Assembly (NCBI GenBank): GCA_937965695.1
Contig: CALCKW010000018.1
Location: 1-64,000, forward strand
Length of the DNA stretch: 64,000 nucleotides
Source: an uncultured Granulosicoccaceae bacterium
GTDB taxonomy: Bacteria > Pseudomonadota > Gammaproteobacteria > CALCKW01
Reading direction: 5' to 3'
This document shows positions 1 to 9,204 of the stretch, piece after piece. Positions within the stretch are counted from its first letter, which is position 1. Each line of letters begins with the position of its first letter. The notes under the pieces are model-generated. The model ran no database searches. It was not told where the DNA came from and was given only the letters and a program-made list of their open reading frames with translations. A program made the position numbers and the translations under genes.

Positions 1-99
1 TACCAACACGGGGGCGTTCCTGGCTTCGACGGGAGTGATGAAACCGGAGGTGCATGCCGAGGTGTAGTGACCTCGTAAAAACACTGCAAATTAATAGTT

Positions 100-132
100 G
101 CAAACGATGACAACTATGCGATGGCTGCATAA
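100..132 (+). other. tmRNA tag-peptide reading frame
   Basis: The resume codon GCA begins a frame reading ANDDNYAMAA followed by TAA. Family knowledge: the E. coli tag is ANDENYALAA. Here the C-terminal degron is AMAA, and the tag otherwise keeps the ClpXP/SspB-recognised layout. Confidence 0.93.
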
Positions 133-355
133 CTAAAACCCTATACCGGTTTTTGTTATAAGCCTGACCCGATTGGATACTTGCCTGTAAGTAGACACGG
201 GTAGCACACGCTACAGGATCGCAGCAAAGCATGCCTCGGGTGGCGCTGCTAAATCTTAAGAGGATCGTCCGCACCACGCACTGTCGCTTTGGCAGGTGTT
301 GGATTAAACAAAACATAAGCGACTAAGCATGTAGTGCCAATGGCGGAGTGCTTGC

Positions 356-385
356 GGACGGGGGTTCGACTCCCCCCGCCTCCAC
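356..385 (+). repeat. direct repeat, left copy (ssrA 3' end, attL-like)
   Basis: These thirty bases covering the tmRNA T-arm and acceptor strand are identical to 14486-14515. Weaker similarity continues upstream: aatggcggagt here against aatggcagagt at 14470-14480. Confidence 0.85.
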
Positions 386-458
386 CAACAACATGTTGAC
401 TTTTAGGGTGAGTATTTATCTGGACAACCAGACGAGAGCTTTAAAGTCAGCAGCAAAC

Positions 459-483
459 AAACCGGCTTTTCGCCGGTTTTTTT
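459..483 (+). terminator. intrinsic terminator after ssrA
   Basis: The stem AACCGGC/GCCGGTT with a short TTTTC loop is followed by a run of seven Ts. With the preceding A's it could also end transcription of the converging minus-strand hyu operon, whose last stop codon is at 544. Confidence 0.85.
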
Positions 484-543
484 GTGCCTAAAATAACTGC
501 ATGACGGTCCGATAGCGAGCTGATTGTGCCACTCTTTAGAGTC

Positions 544-2097
544 CTAGTTGCTGGGCTTTGAGCCCCCATAGGCTGTTTCAACCACGACCCTATCGCCACT
601 ATGCAGTTTGAAATCGCTGGCAAAATGGTAGATGGTGGAAGTGCCGTCTGCGCTGCAAATGCTCAGTTTGTTTTTGCCACCTGCTGTTGCATTCTGCGAT
701 GACCAAACGGGGATGTTGGCGTGTGAATATCCCACCGAGAGCGTCGCTACGTTTCGCATACGATAAACCACTCGAACGCCTGCGCCACCGGTATGTTCTT
801 CGGGTTCGTCTGGCCCAAAGGACAGCGACTTTTCTAGCACCTCAAAACCGTATCTAGCTTCCGCGATTTCAACGGGACAATTGAAGGTGTCACCGTGGTT
901 TGTCGAGAACATCGCGTGCTGACCTTGCTGATCAGTTGTTGCGCCCCATCCACCCATCTGTGGCTCGACCATGGCATAACTGCGCTGTGTGTCAGCGTGC
1001 TTGCCCGCGATGACTGTGCCAAAAATTGATGCAAAGTGTCCGGATGGCAGTAGATTGGGCATTGCTTCAGCTAGGCCGTGCCAAAGCATATCGACCAGTT
1101 TCATCCGTGTTTCAAAATAATAAGCATGGGCAGCTTCGGGACCTGCATGAAAGAGCGTGCCAGGCGTTGTGAGCACGTGCAGTGGTGTGAATGAGCCAGC
1201 ATTAGCGAAGCGTTCGTTGTCTACAAGCGCCTTAAAAAAAACCTGACAAGCTACAACCGCTCCGTCTCGGCTCAGATTATAAGGTCCTGCTGCTTCCGCA
1301 GGAGCATCCTGCAAATCAATGGTCATGCGGTCATCTGAAATTGTGATTACTGCACGCCAATACGATCCGTCGTCTTGTTGCTCGGACACGGGATAGCGCC
1401 CAGATGGCAGCGCCTTTAGGCCCGCTATTGCTCGCTTTGTTCCGATGGATCGTGCCTTTAGAATGGCAGTATGAAAAGCGTTTGCACCATAGGTATCACA
1501 GAGATTAGAGAGGGTGGCTGCGGCTCGGTGTCCAGCAGATACTTGCGCCCAGAGGTCACCTTGAACAAATTCTGGCAGTCGACTGTTTGTGGTAATGATG
1601 TCCACTACGCCTTCATTGCGAATACCCGCTTCAAATAGACGCACAATAGGCAGGCGAAGACCCTCGGCAATTATTTCAGTTGTCTTAGTAGACATAGACC
1701 CAGGTGTTCGACCGCCAATGTCACCCCAATGGGCAATAGATGCGACCCAAGCAACACATTCGCCTTGCCAAAAGACGGGCTGTGCTACTACGACGTCGTT
1801 TAGGTGTGTAACGCCACCGAAATTGGGGTCATTAGTTAAGTAGACGTCTCCCTCTTCTGTTGAATCAACCATTTTTGCAAGCATGGATTGCACTGATTTA
1901 TCCAACACCCCGATGAAGGATGGGATACCCGCACCCGAGCTAAGCAATTGACCGGCGGGGTCTAGGACAGCAGTGCCCACATCTAACACTTCGTAGATGA
2001 TCGGGCTCATAGCCGTTTTTCGCAACACTTCAAACATCTCAAGTGAAGCGGCATCTATCCCTTGTGAGATAACGTCTAATGTGAATTGATCAGCCAT
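544..2097 (-). CDS. hyuB: hydantoinase B / oxoprolinase family protein (second HyuB, short C-terminus)
   Basis: This is a HyuB-type subunit of 517 aa belonging to the ATP-dependent hydantoinase, 5-oxoprolinase and acetone carboxylase superfamily. The start MADQFTLDV was chosen because it aligns with MNDPITLEI of the HyuB at 4211-5857 and overlaps the upstream peptidase stop by 8 bases. Shared family blocks include LRKTAMSPIIYEVLD, SSGAGIP, TNDPNFGGVTHLND and NLSRDG. The protein ends at TAYGGSKPSN, about 35 residues short of the usual GYGDP...D(I/V)xxG tail that the other HyuB retains. It is the last gene of the operon and lies next to the island boundary, so its 3' end may have been lost. The substrate is unknown. 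Confidence 0.85.
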   Translation of the reverse strand: MADQFTLDVISQGIDAASLEMFEVLRKTAMSPIIYEVLDVGTAVLDPAGQLLSSGAGIPSFIGVLDKSVQSMLAKMVDSTEEGDVYLTNDPNFGGVTHLNDVVVAQPVFWQGECVAWVASIAHWGDIGGRTPGSMSTKTTEIIAEGLRLPIVRLFEAGIRNEGVVDIITTNSRLPEFVQGDLWAQVSAGHRAAATLSNLCDTYGANAFHTAILKARSIGTKRAIAGLKALPSGRYPVSEQQDDGSYWRAVITISDDRMTIDLQDAPAEAAGPYNLSRDGAVVACQVFFKALVDNERFANAGSFTPLHVLTTPGTLFHAGPEAAHAYYFETRMKLVDMLWHGLAEAMPNLLPSGHFASIFGTVIAGKHADTQRSYAMVEPQMGGWGATTDQQGQHAMFSTNHGDTFNCPVEIAEARYGFEVLEKSLSFGPDEPEEHTGGAGVRVVYRMRNVATLSVGYSHANIPVWSSQNATAGGKNKLSICSADGTSTIYHFASDFKLHSGDRVVVETAYGGSKPSN

Positions 2098-3175
2098 CGA
2101 TGATTTTAAGATCACGAGACAAATCAGAGAGAACTTCTGGACCATCCGCACGCAGCATGACAATTTCTTCAAGGCGTATGCCAAAGCAATCAGACAGATA
2201 AATACCTGGCTCAATTGAAAACACCATGCCTTCTTCCAGAACAGTTTGTGAGGTCGCAGTTATATACGGCGTTTCATGCATTTCAACACCCATACCGTGA
2301 CCTGTGCGATGCATAAAAAACTTGCCGTAGCCAGCTTCTGCAATAACAGTGCGCGCAGCATCGTCGACGACATGTGCTTTAACGCCTGGCCTGGCAGCAG
2401 CCATAGCGGCCTGAACCGCTGCTTCAACAACAGCATGAACATCAGCATAACCTTTAGGCGGCGAGCCAATGACAGCCATGCGCGTTATGTCGCTAGAATA
2501 GCCGTCAAGTCCGCCGCCTATGTCCATCACAACAGCATCCCCTTTTTGAAGAAGGGTTTCACCGGTATGGTGATGCGGAAAAGCACCGTTACTGCCAGTA
2601 CCTATAATTGTAAAGAGGGGATTCACGCCTTGTATTTTGAAACTAAGCCGCACTACTTCAGCGACTTGTAGTTCTGACATACCAGGCTTCATGGCAGCCC
2701 ACGCCGTTCGCATTGCTTCATCAGCGGTTTGAGCATTTCGTTTAAGTGCAGCGTATTCCTTTTCGTCCTTGCGCATGCGCAGTGCGCCTAAGGTAGTCCC
2801 TGAAAATTGCCGCAAAGCGTTAGGAAGTGCGTCTTGGACTAGACCTGCGAAATCAGCACGCATGGTCTCATCTAAAACGATTTTTTTTGCTTGCTCAGCA
2901 CCTGAGACCTTTATAAGTTCAGCAAAGGCTGCAGCAGGCCCATCCGCATCGCCCCATGTATGGAAAGGAAAATCGGTTTGAGCCGCTGCACTTTTTGCTT
3001 CGAGTTCAGGCATAAGAAAGCCTGCATAACTATCCGATACACAAAACAACAAAGGCCGCTCGTCCGCATGTGGTCGAACACCCAAAAGCCAAGCGAGATG
3101 TGCACCAGGACCTATAGCCACAAGGTCGATATTCTGCTGTAACATGATTTGCCGCAGCCGATCTAATCTACTCAT
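2090..3175 (-). CDS. M24 family metallopeptidase (Xaa-Pro peptidase/creatinase fold)
   Basis: This 361-aa protein has an N-terminal creatinase-like domain and a C-terminal pita-bread domain. All five M24 metal ligands are visible: the Asp pair in VMDIGGGLDGYSSDITR, His in HRTGHGMG, Glu in SIEPGIY and Glu in RLEEIV. It probably hydrolyses an Xaa-Pro or other amide/amidino bond. M24 also includes creatinase and ectoine hydrolase, so the exact reaction is open. ATG at 3175 is used because it follows the dehydrogenase stop by two bases; a longer frame would run back into that gene. It is coupled to the downstream hyuB. Confidence 0.9.
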   Translation of the reverse strand: MSRLDRLRQIMLQQNIDLVAIGPGAHLAWLLGVRPHADERPLLFCVSDSYAGFLMPELEAKSAAAQTDFPFHTWGDADGPAAAFAELIKVSGAEQAKKIVLDETMRADFAGLVQDALPNALRQFSGTTLGALRMRKDEKEYAALKRNAQTADEAMRTAWAAMKPGMSELQVAEVVRLSFKIQGVNPLFTIIGTGSNGAFPHHHTGETLLQKGDAVVMDIGGGLDGYSSDITRMAVIGSPPKGYADVHAVVEAAVQAAMAAARPGVKAHVVDDAARTVIAEAGYGKFFMHRTGHGMGVEMHETPYITATSQTVLEEGMVFSIEPGIYLSDCFGIRLEEIVMLRADGPEVLSDLSRDLKIIDG

Positions 3176-3177
3176 AA

Positions 3178-4209
3178 TCACTGCTCCATCGCACCAGTCT
3201 CTACAACGACTTTCCCATAAGTCGTGCGCGAACTTTTTAAGTAGCGCCACGCATCTACATAGCCTTCCATCGGAAAAATACGATCTATATTTGGTCGAAG
3301 CGTACCTTCGGAAAGCGCTTTGTAAACAAAGGCTTTACCGCGCGAACATGCAGCTGGATCTTCTACATAATTGAACAGTGAATAGGCGTGGAACCAAAGG
3401 CTATTTTGAATCATTGCCAAAAAAGGCGGACTGGAATATGTCCCTTCAAGCCCACCGTATAAATATAGATGTCCATTTTTTGCCAATGCGTTGGCATAAC
3501 GCTCCATGAAATTCCCTCCAACAGGGTCGAAGGAAGCATGAACGCCCACACCCTCAGTCACATCGCGCAAAAATGCTTCGATGTCGCCACCATCATCAAC
3601 AAATACGTGTTCGGCACCGTTATCTAGTAGAGTCTGGCGGTTGGCCTCTGACCTTGTGGTACTGATCATGGTAGCGCCTTTCATTCGCCCAATTTGCAGG
3701 GCCGCACTACCAGCTGTACTTGTGCCTGCAGGTACAAGAATATTGCGGCCCGGTGCTGCTTTGGCCAATTCCACAATCGGGAAATAGGCCGTCATAAACT
3801 GCATCCAAACAGAAGAAGCTTCGACTGCCGTGAGACCTTCTGGTGCTTTGGTCACATAGCTTTGATCAATTATCAACGTGTCTGCGCTTGCGCCTTGTCT
3901 GTCGTAAAAATAGGGTAAAGTGCAGTAGCGGTCCCCGACAGCTAAGCCTTTTACATCCGAGCCGATTTCTTCCACTATGCCTGCAGCTTCCATTCCGACG
4001 CGTGCCGGAAAGCCTGTAAAGCTAAACGAATATCGATCTAGCATGAGATCACTATCACCCCAGTTAAGTGCAAAAGCTTCGATGCGTATTCGCACCTCTG
4101 TAGCTTTTGGCTGCTCACGATTACATTCTTGTAGGCTAAGCCCTTCAAAGCCATCATAAGCATTTATAACCCATTCTCTGGGCGCGCTGTTGGACATGAG
4201 ATCTGACAT
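3178..4209 (-). CDS. zinc-type alcohol dehydrogenase / quinone oxidoreductase (MDR family)
   Basis: This is a medium-chain dehydrogenase/reductase of about 343 aa. It has the N-terminal GroES-like half (GMEAAGIVEEIGSDV) and a Rossmann half in which ILVPAGTSTAGSAALQIGR occupies the dinucleotide-binding position. The sequence resembles NADPH-dependent quinone/enone reductases without structural zinc. It may reduce or oxidise an intermediate of the hyu pathway. The start MSDLMSNSA is preferred because GGAGAG lies just upstream, and it overlaps the end of hyuB. GVHASFDPVGG is the usual MDR motif. Confidence 0.87.
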   Translation of the reverse strand: MSDLMSNSAPREWVINAYDGFEGLSLQECNREQPKATEVRIRIEAFALNWGDSDLMLDRYSFSFTGFPARVGMEAAGIVEEIGSDVKGLAVGDRYCTLPYFYDRQGASADTLIIDQSYVTKAPEGLTAVEASSVWMQFMTAYFPIVELAKAAPGRNILVPAGTSTAGSAALQIGRMKGATMISTTRSEANRQTLLDNGAEHVFVDDGGDIEAFLRDVTEGVGVHASFDPVGGNFMERYANALAKNGHLYLYGGLEGTYSSPPFLAMIQNSLWFHAYSLFNYVEDPAACSRGKAFVYKALSEGTLRPNIDRIFPMEGYVDAWRYLKSSRTTYGKVVVETGAMEQ

Positions 4210-4210
4210 A

Positions 4211-5857
4211 TTACTCTCCATACCCATGAATTGATTTTGCTCTCTCAGGTGTTACAAAACCGTTTTTGATATCCATCGCAACTAAATCGGTATCGCGTTT
4301 TTTTGGATCGCCGTATCCTGCACCTGATGACGTGATAACTCGAATAACGTCGTCGGTGGTTAAATCAAGACCTGATACAAAGGCGTCGTGTTCTCTGTCA
4401 CTAGTGACTTTATCCACTTCTATAAAATTTCCCGAGCCTTCTTGCCCTCCCGCTAGAGGCCAAGGCTTTACAACTGAACGGGTATAACCTGCAGTTAGGA
4501 ATCCGCTTTCTGAACGAATTCGGTATTCCAATACCAAACCACGACCCCCATTGAACTCACCTTCACCGCCAGGTGCGGTGTTTAACGCCATCTTGTCTAT
4601 AAAAAGGCCATTGCGGGATTCAGAAATTTCGGCAGGCGTATTGTATGTCTCACCATGAAAACCGGAAAAAATGCAAGGGTTACCGTCGCGGCCTTCCCAT
4701 GCACCCCACCCGCCAATTTGGGGTTCGATAATTGTATATTGGCGTCCAGTGTCAGGGTGAATTCCGCCGACAAATGTTCCGCAGATTGAGCTGAAGTGTC
4801 CTGCAGGAAGGCGCTCTGGTATATGAGGTGCGAGGCAGCGCCAGATTAGGTCATAGACTCTAACTTCAGTTTCAAAGTAGAAACCAATTGCCGCAGGTTC
4901 TTGAGCATGGAAAACAGAGCCTTCCCGTGTTAGAACTTTCAGCGGCCTAAAAGAGCCTTCGTTGGCCGGTGTATCCGGATCAGTCAAAGATTTAAACACC
5001 ATCTGAGCGCAGACAATGGTGCCGTCGCGGCTTGTATTAGTACAGCCCATATCCTGATCCGGGTTGTCGCTCAAATCAACGATGAACTCATCATCCGTAA
5101 TAGTGACTTTTACGCTATGTGTTCGGCCATCGTCTTGTGGTTCAGATAGCTCAAACGTGCCTTTAGGCAATTTGGCCATTTCGACCAGAGCCGTTTTTTC
5201 GCCGAACTCCATAAAACTTTCCATCGCCGCTTTAAACGTTAGAGATCCGTATTTTATGGCCAGCTCTTCTAAACGTTTTGCCCCGATACGCACGGAAGCG
5301 ATCGCAGCCCAAACATCACCTAATAAAAAATCTGGCATGCGGCTGTTGCAAGTAATAATGTCCATCACCGCTTGATCGGTCACTCCTTCGCGGATGAGCT
5401 TTACCGCCGGTAAACGCAGACCTTCTTGGAATATCTCGGTCGCCTCACCCGACAAAGAGCCGGGAGCCATTCCACCAACATCCGAGTTGTGGGCAATATT
5501 GGCTGTCCACGCAATCAGTGCACCATCAGCAAAAACAGGCATGGCCAAAACGAGGTCGTTGAGATGGGTTACACCACCGTGCCAAGGGTCGTTGGTGATA
5601 AATACATCGCCGGGTTTTATGTCTTCACCAAACTTTGACAGAATAAACTGCACGGATTTATCCAAAACGCCTATAAATGCAGGGATACCCGCACCAGAGG
5701 ATGCAATGCGGCCTTGTGCGTCTGTGATCCCTGTGCCCATGTCGAGCACCTCATAGATAATTGATGACATGGCCGTCTTTCGCATAGCAGCAAACATTTC
5801 ATCAGCAGCGGCTTGAAGGGAGTTTTGAATGATTTCAAGTGTGATTGGATCGTTCAT
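4211..5857 (-). CDS. hyuB: hydantoinase B / oxoprolinase subunit (HyuB)
   Basis: This 548-aa protein is a full-length HyuB. It pairs with HyuA to open a five-membered cyclic amide or imide with ATP hydrolysis (N-methylhydantoinase, 5-oxoprolinase and related enzymes). Family blocks seen are MRKTAMSSIIYEVLD near residue 24, TNDPWHGGVTHLND near 90, TNTSRDG near 270, EPQIGGWGAWEGRDG near 370 and the C-terminal GAGYGDPKKRD. Its start codon overlaps the HyuA stop by one base (TAATG), so the pair is translationally coupled. The true substrate cannot be read from sequence. Confidence 0.92.
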   Translation of the reverse strand: MNDPITLEIIQNSLQAAADEMFAAMRKTAMSSIIYEVLDMGTGITDAQGRIASSGAGIPAFIGVLDKSVQFILSKFGEDIKPGDVFITNDPWHGGVTHLNDLVLAMPVFADGALIAWTANIAHNSDVGGMAPGSLSGEATEIFQEGLRLPAVKLIREGVTDQAVMDIITCNSRMPDFLLGDVWAAIASVRIGAKRLEELAIKYGSLTFKAAMESFMEFGEKTALVEMAKLPKGTFELSEPQDDGRTHSVKVTITDDEFIVDLSDNPDQDMGCTNTSRDGTIVCAQMVFKSLTDPDTPANEGSFRPLKVLTREGSVFHAQEPAAIGFYFETEVRVYDLIWRCLAPHIPERLPAGHFSSICGTFVGGIHPDTGRQYTIIEPQIGGWGAWEGRDGNPCIFSGFHGETYNTPAEISESRNGLFIDKMALNTAPGGEGEFNGGRGLVLEYRIRSESGFLTAGYTRSVVKPWPLAGGQEGSGNFIEVDKVTSDREHDAFVSGLDLTTDDVIRVITSSGAGYGDPKKRDTDLVAMDIKNGFVTPERAKSIHGYGE

Positions 5858-7923
5858 TACTTGGCCTCTAACATGATATGAATATTACTGTAGGCATCGA
5901 TAGATACCGCGTTGCTCGGATGTATAACGACGGTTGATCCAGAATCTTCTATGACAGCAGGTCCCGAGAAAGCCATGCCCGGCACAAGTTTTTCACCGTT
6001 GTAGATAGTCGCCATATGCTTGCCCTCAAGAGCATAATCTACTTCGCGTTCGCCCTTAATGGCCGAACTGGCATCCGCATCACCCAAGCTCGCTGGAATC
6101 ATTTCTAACTTACCAACTTCAGCGCGAGCGACAAGATGAATGCCGACCATCTCTACAGGCGCTTCGAGCCGATAGGTGTATTCCCGTTCGTACGCGACAT
6201 GGAAATTTTCAGCGATCGTCGTCAGTGCATCATCCGTGACCTTCCCGTCCAGTAGCACTTCAGTAGTGTGCTCTTGATTTTGATATCGAAATTTGCCGTA
6301 GCGCAAAAATGTCAGCTTATCTGGATCAACACCTTCAGAGACAAAGGTGGTACGTGCCTGATTTTCAGCATCGGCAAAAACTTTTTCGATTCCGACCGCT
6401 GCGCCCTCAGACAGGTCAGCCAACTGAGTGACAAAATAATCGCGCCTCAAGTCGGACATCATCATGCCCCATGCAGAAAATACAGATGCAGCAGCAGGTA
6501 TAACGACCTTTTTTACTTGTAGCTCTTGGCCTAAAGCTACTGCGTGCATCGCCCCGCCTCCACCAAAAGCTAATAATGTGAAGTCTCTTGTGTCGTGGCC
6601 ACGATTGAGCGATACAAGTTTGAGAGCGTTAACCATGTTGTTGTTAGCGATGCGCACGATGCCTTGAGCGGCTTCATCAATGGACACGCCTAATCTGTCG
6701 CCCACATCTTTAAGGGCGCTAATTGCGCTAGCCATATCTGCGTCAATCGCACCACCACAAAAATAGTCTTTGTTTATGCGGCCAAGCCAAAGATTTGCAT
6801 CTGTTGTTGTGGCGCTGGTTCCACCTTTGCCATAAGCCGCTGGCCCTGGTAACGCGCCAGCAGATTTTGGACCTACGTGCAGTTTGTCAAAATCATCAAC
6901 CCAGGCGATAGAACCACCACCATTACCTATTTCGACCAGATCAACCACAGGGACCATAATTGGATACCCTGCAGATTTACGAGAGCGCTCGATCCAGTAG
7001 TCCGTCATAATGCGAACTTCGCCGTTCTCAATCAAAGAACACTTCGCGGTTGTGCCTCCAATATCAAGAGCCAAGATATCTGGCTCATCGATGAGTTTTC
7101 CCAACTCTGCAGCGCCCCAAAAACCGGATGCAGGTCCACTCTCAACCATTGTGATCGGCACTGCTGAGGTTGCGGCTAAACTGTCCACTCCGCAGTTTGA
7201 TTGCATAATATACGGGCTTTGACGTAATCCCTGCTGTATTAACCTGTCATTGAGATTGCCTAGATAACGTGCGGCGACAGGCTGCACATAGGTGGATAGT
7301 ACGGCTGTATTAGAGCGTTCGTACTCTCGCCATTCTCGTGTGATTTGATGGCTTGCTACAGTAGAGACTTCAGGCCAAAGGCGCTGCACTTCAGCTAATA
7401 CCGCTTCTTCGTGTGCGGTGTTGGCGTAAGAGTGCAAAAGTGAGATCGCTATGGCCTGCACACCCTCAGCACGGAAATTATCAACAATATCTTTCAAGCC
7501 TGAGAGATCGAGCGGTATGCGCTCTACGCCCAGATATGTCATGCGGCCGGGCACCTCAGCGCGCAGGTAGCGCGGTACAAAAGGTTCTGGCTTTTTATAA
7601 TGCAGGTTAAAAAAATCAGGACGATTGCCGCGTGCAATTTCCAATGTGTCTCGAAACCCTTCAGTGGTAATTAATCCGACCGTCACACCTTTACGCTCTG
7701 TCAGTGCATTAATAACGACTGTCGTGCCGTGCACCATGAAATCAACATCTGCAGGCGCAATGCCCCCTTTCTCCATAACATTCAGCACACCTGTTTCAAA
7801 GTCAGGAGGTGTGGTGTCTGATTTTGCAGTGGTGATCTTCAAACCGTCAGGACCAGATTCGATAGCAACAAGGTCTGTGAATGTTCCACCGACATCTGTG
7901 GCAACGCGTTTAGTTGTAGTCAT
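5857..7923 (-). CDS. hyuA: hydantoinase/oxoprolinase subunit HyuA, ATP-binding
   Basis: HyuA-type subunit of 688 aa. The N-terminal Hydant_A_N block VATDVGGTFTDLVA and the central ILALDIGGTTAKCSLI are the two phosphate-binding motifs of this ASKHA-like ATPase family. FGGGGAMHAVALGQEL is the conserved C-terminal region of the Hydantoinase_A domain. It activates the amide carbonyl by phosphorylation in known relatives. ATG at 7923 (MTTTKRVA) is chosen because an earlier in-frame ATG would overlap the GAF gene. It is the only HyuA for two HyuB proteins in the operon. Confidence 0.93.
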   Translation of the reverse strand: MTTTKRVATDVGGTFTDLVAIESGPDGLKITTAKSDTTPPDFETGVLNVMEKGGIAPADVDFMVHGTTVVINALTERKGVTVGLITTEGFRDTLEIARGNRPDFFNLHYKKPEPFVPRYLRAEVPGRMTYLGVERIPLDLSGLKDIVDNFRAEGVQAIAISLLHSYANTAHEEAVLAEVQRLWPEVSTVASHQITREWREYERSNTAVLSTYVQPVAARYLGNLNDRLIQQGLRQSPYIMQSNCGVDSLAATSAVPITMVESGPASGFWGAAELGKLIDEPDILALDIGGTTAKCSLIENGEVRIMTDYWIERSRKSAGYPIMVPVVDLVEIGNGGGSIAWVDDFDKLHVGPKSAGALPGPAAYGKGGTSATTTDANLWLGRINKDYFCGGAIDADMASAISALKDVGDRLGVSIDEAAQGIVRIANNNMVNALKLVSLNRGHDTRDFTLLAFGGGGAMHAVALGQELQVKKVVIPAAASVFSAWGMMMSDLRRDYFVTQLADLSEGAAVGIEKVFADAENQARTTFVSEGVDPDKLTFLRYGKFRYQNQEHTTEVLLDGKVTDDALTTIAENFHVAYEREYTYRLEAPVEMVGIHLVARAEVGKLEMIPASLGDADASSAIKGEREVDYALEGKHMATIYNGEKLVPGMAFSGPAVIEDSGSTVVIHPSNAVSIDAYSNIHIMLEAK

Positions 7924-7924
7924 T

Positions 7925-8410
7925 CTATTTGGCCTCATTTTTTAAATAGGCATCAAGCAAAAATGCCAAGGCGCCAGGCTGTTTAAGTGTTTCAGCGGCT
8001 GTTACGCGTTCGGGTGTGTAGTGCCCCGCATCATGCAGGCAATTTAAGGTACCGATGGCGATACCATTGACGACAATGGGGAGATTCAAAAAACTTTCAC
8101 ATCCCAAGCTTTGAATCAGTCCGTAGTCGGGAAAAACCGCTGCGATTTCTTCAATGGAATTAGCGACAAAGGTTTCGTGCCTTTCTTGTACCTGTGCGGT
8201 CCAAGCATCTTTTTCAATAGGTTTCTCGCCACTGGTGGGGTAGGCATCTGGCATGTTGGAATAGTTTCGTCTCGCTACACCACGGGAAGGATCTATTTCC
8301 ATTGTGGTAAAAAGCTTTGCACCAATTGTCTCTACAACAAGGGCTTCTAGTGCTTCGAATGTAGCTGCTGGCTGGTTTTCTGACGCCAGAGCGTTGGTGA
8401 GATTTGTCAT
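7925..8410 (-). CDS. GAF domain protein
   Basis: This 161-aa protein consists of one GAF domain (LFTTMEID near residue 34, NLPIVVNGIAIGTLNCLHD near 125). GAF domains bind small ligands such as cyclic nucleotides or amino acid derivatives. There is no output domain, so it may sense or bind the imported substrate. It overlaps the ABC ATPase stop by four bases (ATGA) and precedes hyuA by one base. Stand-alone GAF proteins beside hydantoinase genes are, as far as I recall, a recurrent arrangement; their role is not established. Confidence 0.8.
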   Translation of the reverse strand: MTNLTNALASENQPAATFEALEALVVETIGAKLFTTMEIDPSRGVARRNYSNMPDAYPTSGEKPIEKDAWTAQVQERHETFVANSIEEIAAVFPDYGLIQSLGCESFLNLPIVVNGIAIGTLNCLHDAGHYTPERVTAAETLKQPGALAFLLDAYLKNEAK

Positions 8411-9204
8411 GCACCCTCTGCAAGTTGGTTTCGTAGTTTAAGTTCGGCTTCATCCACCACTGGTACCGCACCAATTAACTGGCGTGTGTAATCAGTTTTT
8501 GGGGCTGTAAATATCTGAGCGGTTTCACCCAGCTCTAGTAGTTGGCCGGATTTAAATACAGCGACGCGATCAGCTACATTGCGGACAACAGCCAAATCAT
8601 GCGTAATAAAAATATATGTCAAACCACGTGCGGCACGCAGATCGTTGAGTAGCCGTAAGACGCGCGCTTGTACAAGCACATCTAAAGCTGACGTTGGTTC
8701 ATCTAACACCAAAAGATGTGGGTCGCATGCCAGAGCGCGAGCGATGCTAACACGCTGACGCTGCCCACCTGATAAAGAGGCTGGAGCGCGAGTTCGCATT
8801 TCACCCGGTAGACCAACTCCCTCTAGCGCTGTTTCGACTGCGGCCCAACGCATATTTTTTTCACCAATATCGTAGACGTCTAACCCTAGGCGAACTGAGG
8901 CCCCAATGGAGCGCTTTGGGTTGAGTGAAGATAGTGGATTTTGCTGTACTAATTGAATTCTTCGGCGCTGCTCAGTAGAGCGTTTAGCTGTCAATTGCTG
9001 CCCGTTGAAGGCTATATCACCCGCAGTAGCGGACAATATTCCTAAGATCATATTTGCGATTGTAGATTTACCTGAACCGCTTTCACCTACAATGGCGAGG
9101 CACTCCCCGTGACTGACATCTAGTGTGACATCGCGAACTGCATGCACTGGTTCAGTCGGTGTTTGGAAGGTTTTAGAAAGTGAATTAATGGATAATAGTG
9201 TCAC
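8407..9204 (-). CDS. peptide-type ABC importer ATPase (DppF-like)
   Basis: ATP-binding subunit of 265 aa. It has Walker A GESGSGKST near residue 40, the signature LSGGQRQRVSIA near 145, Walker B LLVLDEPTSALD and the H-loop FITHDLAVV. It is the second of two adjacent ATPases, the DppD/DppF arrangement of dipeptide, oligopeptide and nickel importers. It lacks the long C-terminal Fe-S-type extension of some family members. It overlaps both neighbours by four bases. Confidence 0.93.
   Translation of the reverse strand: MTLLSINSLSKTFQTPTEPVHAVRDVTLDVSHGECLAIVGESGSGKSTIANMILGILSATAGDIAFNGQQLTAKRSTEQRRRIQLVQQNPLSSLNPKRSIGASVRLGLDVYDIGEKNMRWAAVETALEGVGLPGEMRTRAPASLSGGQRQRVSIARALACDPHLLVLDEPTSALDVLVQARVLRLLNDLRAARGLTYIFITHDLAVVRNVADRVAVFKSGQLLELGETAQIFTAPKTDYTRQLIGAVPVVDEAELKLRNQLAEGA

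Larger units (their letters stand above)
10..387 (+). ncRNA. ssrA: transfer-messenger RNA (tmRNA)
   Basis: This is tmRNA, which rescues stalled ribosomes and tags the incomplete protein for proteolysis. The 5' end GGGGGCG can pair with CGCCTCC just before the encoded CCA (385-387), forming the tRNA-like acceptor stem. The T-arm TTCGA loop lies at about 365-369, and the conserved segment GGTGCATGCCGAGG is at about 49-62. The tag reading frame is at 100-132. The molecule is one-piece, of about 378 nt, as in most gammaproteobacteria. Its 3' end is also the left boundary of an integrated element (see 356-14515). The promoter lies outside the window. Confidence 0.97.
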
